Shown one piece after another: positions 6,111 to 9,197 of a DNA stretch of 9,197 nucleotides. Every line of letters starts with the position of its first letter. Positions within the stretch are counted from its first letter, which is position 1. Made by a program: the position numbers and the translations under genes. The notes under the pieces were generated by a model, which had not been told where the DNA came from, ran no database searches, and saw nothing but the letters and a program-made list of their open reading frames with translations. This stretch comes from Bacteroidales bacterium (GTDB taxonomy: Bacteria; Bacteroidota; Bacteroidia; Bacteroidales; UBA7960): NCBI GenBank assembly GCA_007128045.1, contig SKYG01000143.1, positions 1-9,197 on the forward strand, given 5' to 3'.

Positions 6111-6950
6111 ATGAAAAAATCTTTTTTGGTTGAGAAGCAGTCTGGTGAAAAGGAAGTTTTTTCGCCTGAGAAGCTACAGCAGTCGCTGTCACGTTCAGGT
6201 GCCAGCCAGCAACTAATAGCTAAGGTTGAAGAAGCCCTGCGTCCTCACATGTATGAAGGCATTAACACTTCTGAGATATACCGGAGGGCCTTTCAACTTC
6301 TCCGGAAATTGAAACGATCAAATGCTGCCCGGTATAGTCTCAAAAAAGCCATCATGGAGCTGGGGCCATCGGGTTATCCATTTGAGCGTTTCGTGGGTGC
6401 TGTGCTGGAGAAATTGGGGTACGAGGTGGAGGTAGGGCAGGTGGTTCAGGGACATTGTGTGCAGCATGAAGTTGATGTGGTAGCCCGCGACAGCAAGGTA
6501 CAGTTTATGGTGGAATGCAAGTATTACAACAACCAGGGTAAATACTGCAACGTACAGGTGCCGTTATATATAGATTCGCGCTTTAAGGATATTGAGAAGC
6601 GCTGGAAGACCCATCAGGCCAACCAGGGGCTTGACTTTAGCGGGTGGGTTGTCACCAACACACGTTTTACGTCTGACGCCATGGCATACGGCAAATGCGC
6701 CGGCCTGCACCTGGTCAGCTGGGATTATCCGCGGCACCAGGGCCTGAAAGACATGATCGAACATTCAGGCTTGTTTCCGGTAACTGTGCTGACCTCCCTG
6801 AATATCAAACAGAAACGAATGCTTCTGGATGAAGGTGTGGTGCTATGCCGTCAGCTAATGGAAAAGCCCGGTGTGCTGGATACCCTTGGTTTAACCAGGC
6901 CTAAAAAGCAGAATGTGTTGGACGAACTGGATGAAGTGGTAGGGGAGTAG
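6111..6950 (+). CDS. ATP-cone domain fused to Mrr-like restriction endonuclease
   Basis: With the ATG at 6111 the protein has 279 residues and begins MKKSFLVEKQSGEKEVFSPE. Residues about 3-85 match the ATP-cone fold (VEKQSG, FSPEKLQQSLSRSG, INTSEIYRRAFQLL, AARYSLKKAIMELG), the nucleotide-sensing domain of ribonucleotide reductases and NrdR. Residues about 88-210 form a PD-(D/E)XK nuclease of the Mrr_cat type: GYPFERFVGAVLEKLGYEV, then HEVDVV with D122, then VECKYY with E135 and K137, so the catalytic triad is intact. The C-terminal part (about 222-265) may be a helix-hairpin-helix-like DNA-binding segment. The likely role is cytoplasmic DNA cleavage under nucleotide control; the substrate is unknown. 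No methylase gene is adjacent, so it is not a classical restriction-modification unit. An in-frame ATG at 6099 is an alternative start. The last 50 bp overlap the opposing gene. Confidence 0.85.
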   Translation: MKKSFLVEKQSGEKEVFSPEKLQQSLSRSGASQQLIAKVEEALRPHMYEGINTSEIYRRAFQLLRKLKRSNAARYSLKKAIMELGPSGYPFERFVGAVLEKLGYEVEVGQVVQGHCVQHEVDVVARDSKVQFMVECKYYNNQGKYCNVQVPLYIDSRFKDIEKRWKTHQANQGLDFSGWVVTNTRFTSDAMAYGKCAGLHLVSWDYPRHQGLKDMIEHSGLFPVTVLTSLNIKQKRMLLDEGVVLCRQLMEKPGVLDTLGLTRPKKQNVLDELDEVVGE

Positions 6951-8265
6951 TTAGTGCACCATCGAAAATATTCTCAATCCCATACAACGGATAAACATTT
7001 ATACCCGAATAACTTGCAAAGTTTTCAAGTGAAATCCTGACCCCACTTTCCCGGTTTTTTTCTTTAAGAAACATCCACATACTCTGCATCTTACCCTGGC
7101 TGCCCGACTTTACCTCAACAGGTATGATGTTTTCTGATTCTTGTATGATATAGTCCACTTCGGCAGTGCTTCCCCGTTTTTCGCGATGCCAGTAATATAA
7201 CTGGGTTTTATTCCGGGGATTTTGGTATTTCAGTATTTCAGTTCCGGCAAATTGTTCGGCAAGATGCCCTTTATTGATGGTTTCAAAATTTTCGGCCAGT
7301 AAATGTTGCGAAAGTTCAAGTCCCAACATGCGTTGAAATATCCCGTGGTCAAACATGATGACTTTAAACTTTTTATGATTTACTCCTGCACCAATTGGAA
7401 TGCCATCAGCGCTGCTGTGCTTTATTTTATGAACCAGCCCGGCCATTTCGAGTAATGTCAGGCATTCATGTATCTGATTATGCTTAAGGGTTTCAGATGC
7501 TTTTGCGATGGTGAATTTATTTCCCGATTGTGCTGTAACAGCCTGAAAAATCTCTCTGAGCCTATAAGCAGGCACACGCTTCTTGTATTTCGCAAAGTCA
7601 TCATCCAAACCGGTGATCAGCTGATCCAGAACTTTTTGTGCTTTCCTTAATTCACCGGTTCTGATAAATGTGTCAACAACTTCGGGCATGCCGCCCGTGA
7701 TGAGAAATTGTTTCAGGTAATTGATTAGCTTATGATGAAAAACTTCGTTAAGTGGGTTTTCAGGACTGCATTTTCTGAGTAATTCATAAAGTTGCTGTTC
7801 CTGTTTCGCCCAGAGGAATTCTGTGAACGACAGTGGGTACATAAACAGAAACTGTATGCGACCCACCCCAAAAGATGGGATTTCCTTTAATGCGAACTCA
7901 AGAAGTGATCCGGCAGCAGCCAAGTGCAAACCCGGACGCTTTTCATAGAAGAATCTTAAGGATGAAATGGCAGGCAAACAGGCCTGAATCTCATCAAAAA
8001 ACAACAGGGTTTGCCCATCGCGTATTGGAACATTGTAGTAGGCGGACAGGTTATTGCATATCTCATCAGGATTCAGGTCGCCATTAAAAAATGTATGTAC
8101 AGACTTATCCATCTCAAAATTAATCTCAAGATAGTGGGTAAATTTTTTGCCGGTTTCGCGTAATGAATAGGTTTTGCCTACCTGTCTGGCACCTCTCAAA
8201 AGCAGCACTTTTCGCTGCGGATCATCCACCCACTCGTTGATGTATTTCATTATTGATCTTTTCAT
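6901..8265 (-). CDS. AAA ATPase with DUF4143 nuclease-like C-terminal domain
   Basis: The 454-residue protein has an AAA_14 ATPase at about 15-150, with Walker A GARQVGKT (25-32), Walker B TLLFFDEIQ (86-94), AAAGS (116-120) and the family motif MYPLSFTEFL (142-151). A linker containing ITGGMPEVV (189-197) leads to a winged-helix-like stretch (about 235-285). The DUF4143 domain follows at about 300-430, with the PD-(D/E)XK-like residues E337, EVD (369-371) and EVK (384-386). These ATPases are common in Bacteroidota and archaea, often in several copies, and their cellular job is not established. The family core ends near INVYPLYGIENIF (422-434). The last 20 residues come from reading through the end of the opposing nuclease gene. 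A TAnnTTTG box lies 46 nt upstream of the ATG. Confidence 0.9.
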   Translation of the reverse strand: MKRSIMKYINEWVDDPQRKVLLLRGARQVGKTYSLRETGKKFTHYLEINFEMDKSVHTFFNGDLNPDEICNNLSAYYNVPIRDGQTLLFFDEIQACLPAISSLRFFYEKRPGLHLAAAGSLLEFALKEIPSFGVGRIQFLFMYPLSFTEFLWAKQEQQLYELLRKCSPENPLNEVFHHKLINYLKQFLITGGMPEVVDTFIRTGELRKAQKVLDQLITGLDDDFAKYKKRVPAYRLREIFQAVTAQSGNKFTIAKASETLKHNQIHECLTLLEMAGLVHKIKHSSADGIPIGAGVNHKKFKVIMFDHGIFQRMLGLELSQHLLAENFETINKGHLAEQFAGTEILKYQNPRNKTQLYYWHREKRGSTAEVDYIIQESENIIPVEVKSGSQGKMQSMWMFLKEKNRESGVRISLENFASYSGINVYPLYGIENIFDGALTTPLPLHPVRPTHSAF

Positions 8266-8310
8266 GCTGATATTGAAGGTTATAGCACCTATAATATAAC
8301 TATATCAGGG

Positions 8311-8318
8311 CAAAGATA
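8311..8318 (-). promoter_or_regulatory. Candidate -7 box of the AAA/DUF4143 gene
   Basis: The minus strand reads TATCTTTG, an exact TAnnTTTG match, implying transcription from near 8304 and a leader of about 38 nt. The -33 element is not clear. Confidence 0.4.
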
Positions 8319-8344
8319 CGAATAAAACGTATAAATGTCAGGGC

Positions 8345-8596
8345 ATGATCAGGAATAAAATTACAAAAAATCAGGTGAAACTCTGGCAGTGCGGTGGGTT
8401 CCCAAGGTCATTTCTTGGAGGGGATGAACAACATAGTTATTCCTGGAGGGAAAATTTCATCCTAAAATTTTTGGAGAGGGATATCTCAAATTACGGATTC
8501 AACATTCCACCGGTAACACTCAGGCGATTCTGGCTGATGCTCGCGCATTATAATGGCCAGATATGGAATGGTGCCGAATTTGCTCAAGCCTATTGA
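8345..8596 (+). pseudogene. Internal fragment of a second DUF4143-family ATPase
   Basis: The 83-codon open stretch contains LWQCGGFPRSFLGGDEQ, WRENFILKFLERDI and LRRFWLMLAHYNGQIWNGAE. This is the middle of the other AAA/DUF4143 subgroup, whose usual form is LW-RGGFPRSFLA, WRxxFIxTFLERDIPQLG and LRRFWTMLAHYHGQIWNASELA. The N-terminal ATPase part (roughly 165 residues in the family, with Walker A and B) and the C-terminal nuclease-like part (roughly 150 residues) are both missing. The first ~12 codons and all frames after 8596 show no family similarity that I can see. The RGG arginine is a cysteine here. It lies head to head with the intact DUF4143 gene but belongs to a different subgroup, so it is a relic of a separate gene and not a copy of its neighbour. 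Expression as a small protein is possible but unlikely. Confidence 0.8.
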
Positions 8597-8640
8597 TCCG
8601 AATTCGTTCCAATCGTTGGCTTCCCACGCAAATAACCTAT

Positions 8641-8656
8641 CCTGTATTATTCATGC
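8641..8656. repeat. 16-bp direct repeat of 121-136
   Basis: The 16 bases at 8641-8656 are identical, in the same orientation, to 121-136, which contains the ATG of the helicase gene. After the match, CAGGTTAG (8656-8663, sharing its C with the repeat) resembles CAGGTCAG at 145-152 if an 8-9 nt gap is allowed. A chance match of this length in 9 kb is possible but not expected. Confidence 0.6.
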
Positions 8657-8701
8657 AGGTTAGACAAGGTTTCAATCAACTTACTCATACCTGATTTTTC
8701 A

Positions 8702-8709
8702 CAAAAGTA
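8702..8709 (-). promoter_or_regulatory. Orphan -7 box on the minus strand
   Basis: The minus strand reads TACTTTTG, matching TAnnTTTG. A TTG (minus strand, 8734-8736) lies 24 bp upstream, slightly too far for a good -33. No real gene follows directly. Only a 13-codon open frame and the copy of the helicase start sequence lie downstream. Confidence 0.25.
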
Positions 8710-8869
8710 TAAAATGTGGGGCATGATTTTTTTCAATGTTGGTTTATATTTTCATTTTTTTCTTTGTGTCCTTTGCGAGCAATATATGTCGTTATTTTAA
8801 TGTCCGCAGAAATATGTAGATTTGCTCATCGTGTTTATTTCTACGTACAAGTCAACCAATTATAGAATC

Positions 8870-8877
8870 TATTTTTG
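8870..8877 (+). promoter_or_regulatory. Candidate -7 box of the BNR_4 gene
   Basis: TATTTTTG matches TAnnTTTG and lies 39 nt before the ATG at 8917, giving a leader of about 33 nt. No -33 TTTG at suitable spacing was found. Confidence 0.35.
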
Positions 8878-8916
8878 CAATGACAGTAATCTCAACCTCA
8901 ATACCTTTCTGAAAAA

Positions 8917-9197
8917 ATGATTAGAATGACCCAAAAACTAAAACTATTTGCGGAATGGAGTCTTGCGGTTCTGGGCTCATTTCTTTTGTTTGGTTCTTTA
9001 ACGATGTGTGGAGCGGACGAAAAGACTGCAAAAATTATCGAGCAGATTGACATCGCGTCGGTCTGGTCGGTACACATGGCCGGGCCACCGGAGCTCCTTA
9101 CCCGTGACGGCCGTCAATATGTTGCATATTTTGATCACGATCGTTTCCTTACCTTAGCCCAGCGGGAATTGGATTCCTACGAATGGCAGTATCACCG
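8917..9197 (+). CDS. BNR_4-type beta-propeller protein, N-terminal part
   Basis: Ninety-three codons are visible before the window ends. The N terminus has a positively charged start (MIRMTQKLK), a hydrophobic core (LAVLGSFLLFGSL) and a likely signal peptidase I site after TMCGA. The cysteine context LTMC is a poor lipobox. The mature start contains VWSVHMAGPPELLTRDGRQYVAYFDHDRFLTLAQRELDSYEW (visible at about 51-91), which fits the first blade of BNR_4 family proteins (VWSGHxVGFxLLT, RQYVAYYDADRxMTVAxRxL). That family is related to propeller polysaccharide lyases such as PL24/PL25 ulvan lyases and often lies in polysaccharide-use loci. Catalytic residues lie beyond the window, so lyase activity cannot be judged. 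A second in-frame ATG at 8926 is an alternative start. Confidence 0.75.
   Translation, partial: MIRMTQKLKLFAEWSLAVLGSFLLFGSLTMCGADEKTAKIIEQIDIASVWSVHMAGPPELLTRDGRQYVAYFDHDRFLTLAQRELDSYEWQYH

Larger units (their letters stand above)
8597..8916. other. AT-rich intergenic region, 320 bp
   Basis: No convincing gene lies here. It holds a 16-bp direct repeat of the helicase start region (8641-8656), a minus-strand TAnnTTTG box (8702-8709), a 13-codon minus-strand open frame starting MSKLIETL (8647-8688), a T-rich stretch around 8727-8766, and the candidate -7 box of the BNR_4 gene (8870-8877). The rest shows no structure I could identify. Confidence 0.6.

Noticed and set aside
7875..8087. 70-codon plus-strand open frame inside the AAA/DUF4143 gene
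   Set aside because: It is antisense to the ATPase domain of an intact gene, with no independent evidence.
8647..8688. 13-codon minus-strand open frame starting MSKLIETL behind a TAnnTTTG box
   Set aside because: It is too short to support as a gene, and its start is only about 7 nt from the expected transcription start. It is kept only as part of the 16-bp repeat observation.
1..9197. Insertion sequences, integrase or tRNA attachment sites
   Set aside because: No transposase or integrase motifs, no tRNA gene and no terminal inverted repeats framing a unit were found. The 16-bp direct repeat alone is not enough to call a mobile element.

Overview
The window looks like a chromosome segment of a Bacteroidota bacterium, probably an environmental or marine member near Bacteroidales/Marinilabiliales. 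The basis is the protein families (RecB/AddA-like helicase start, LVIVD-repeat lipoprotein, ECF sigma factor with a membrane-anchored beta-barrel partner, AAA/DUF4143 ATPases, BNR_4 protein), several TAnnTTTG promoter boxes of the Bacteroidota type, and the lack of clear Shine-Dalgarno sites. No rRNA, tRNA, CRISPR array or transposase gene was seen.

Layout. 1-134 (-): first 44 codons of a UvrD/RecB-type helicase. 227-2098 (-): 13-TM O-antigen ligase/polymerase-like protein with a C-terminal TPR tail. 2099-2408: divergent intergenic region with a palindrome, candidate promoters and a heptamer repeat array. 2409-3686 (+): LVIVD beta-propeller lipoprotein. 3685-3795: a second heptamer array and two short hairpins. 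3878-4462 and 4449-5993 (+): overlapping pair of an ECF sigma factor and a protein with anti-sigma-like head, one inner-membrane helix, a repeat-bearing acidic linker and an outer-membrane-barrel-like C terminus. 6111-6950 (+): ATP-cone domain fused to an Mrr-like nuclease. 6901-8265 (-): AAA/DUF4143 ATPase, convergent with the nuclease gene and overlapping it by 50 bp. 8345-8596 (+): internal fragment of a second, different DUF4143 ATPase. 8597-8916: AT-rich intergenic region. 8917-9197 (+): start of a BNR_4 protein, cut by the window edge.

How genes may work together. The sigma factor and its overlapping partner form a likely regulator and envelope-sensor pair. The ligase and the lipoprotein are envelope genes that are not evidently linked. 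The ATP-cone nuclease and the AAA/DUF4143 gene are accessory-type genes placed tail to tail beside a decayed DUF4143 copy, which suggests gene turnover. A 16-bp direct repeat links the start of the helicase gene (121-136) with 8641-8656, where a promoter-like box lies just upstream in the same orientation. This may be a rearrangement scar.

The observations most worth a second look are the ATP-cone/Mrr fusion, the envelope-spanning sigma-factor partner, the 23-bp identical heptamer arrays on both sides of the lipoprotein gene, and the 16-bp repeat.
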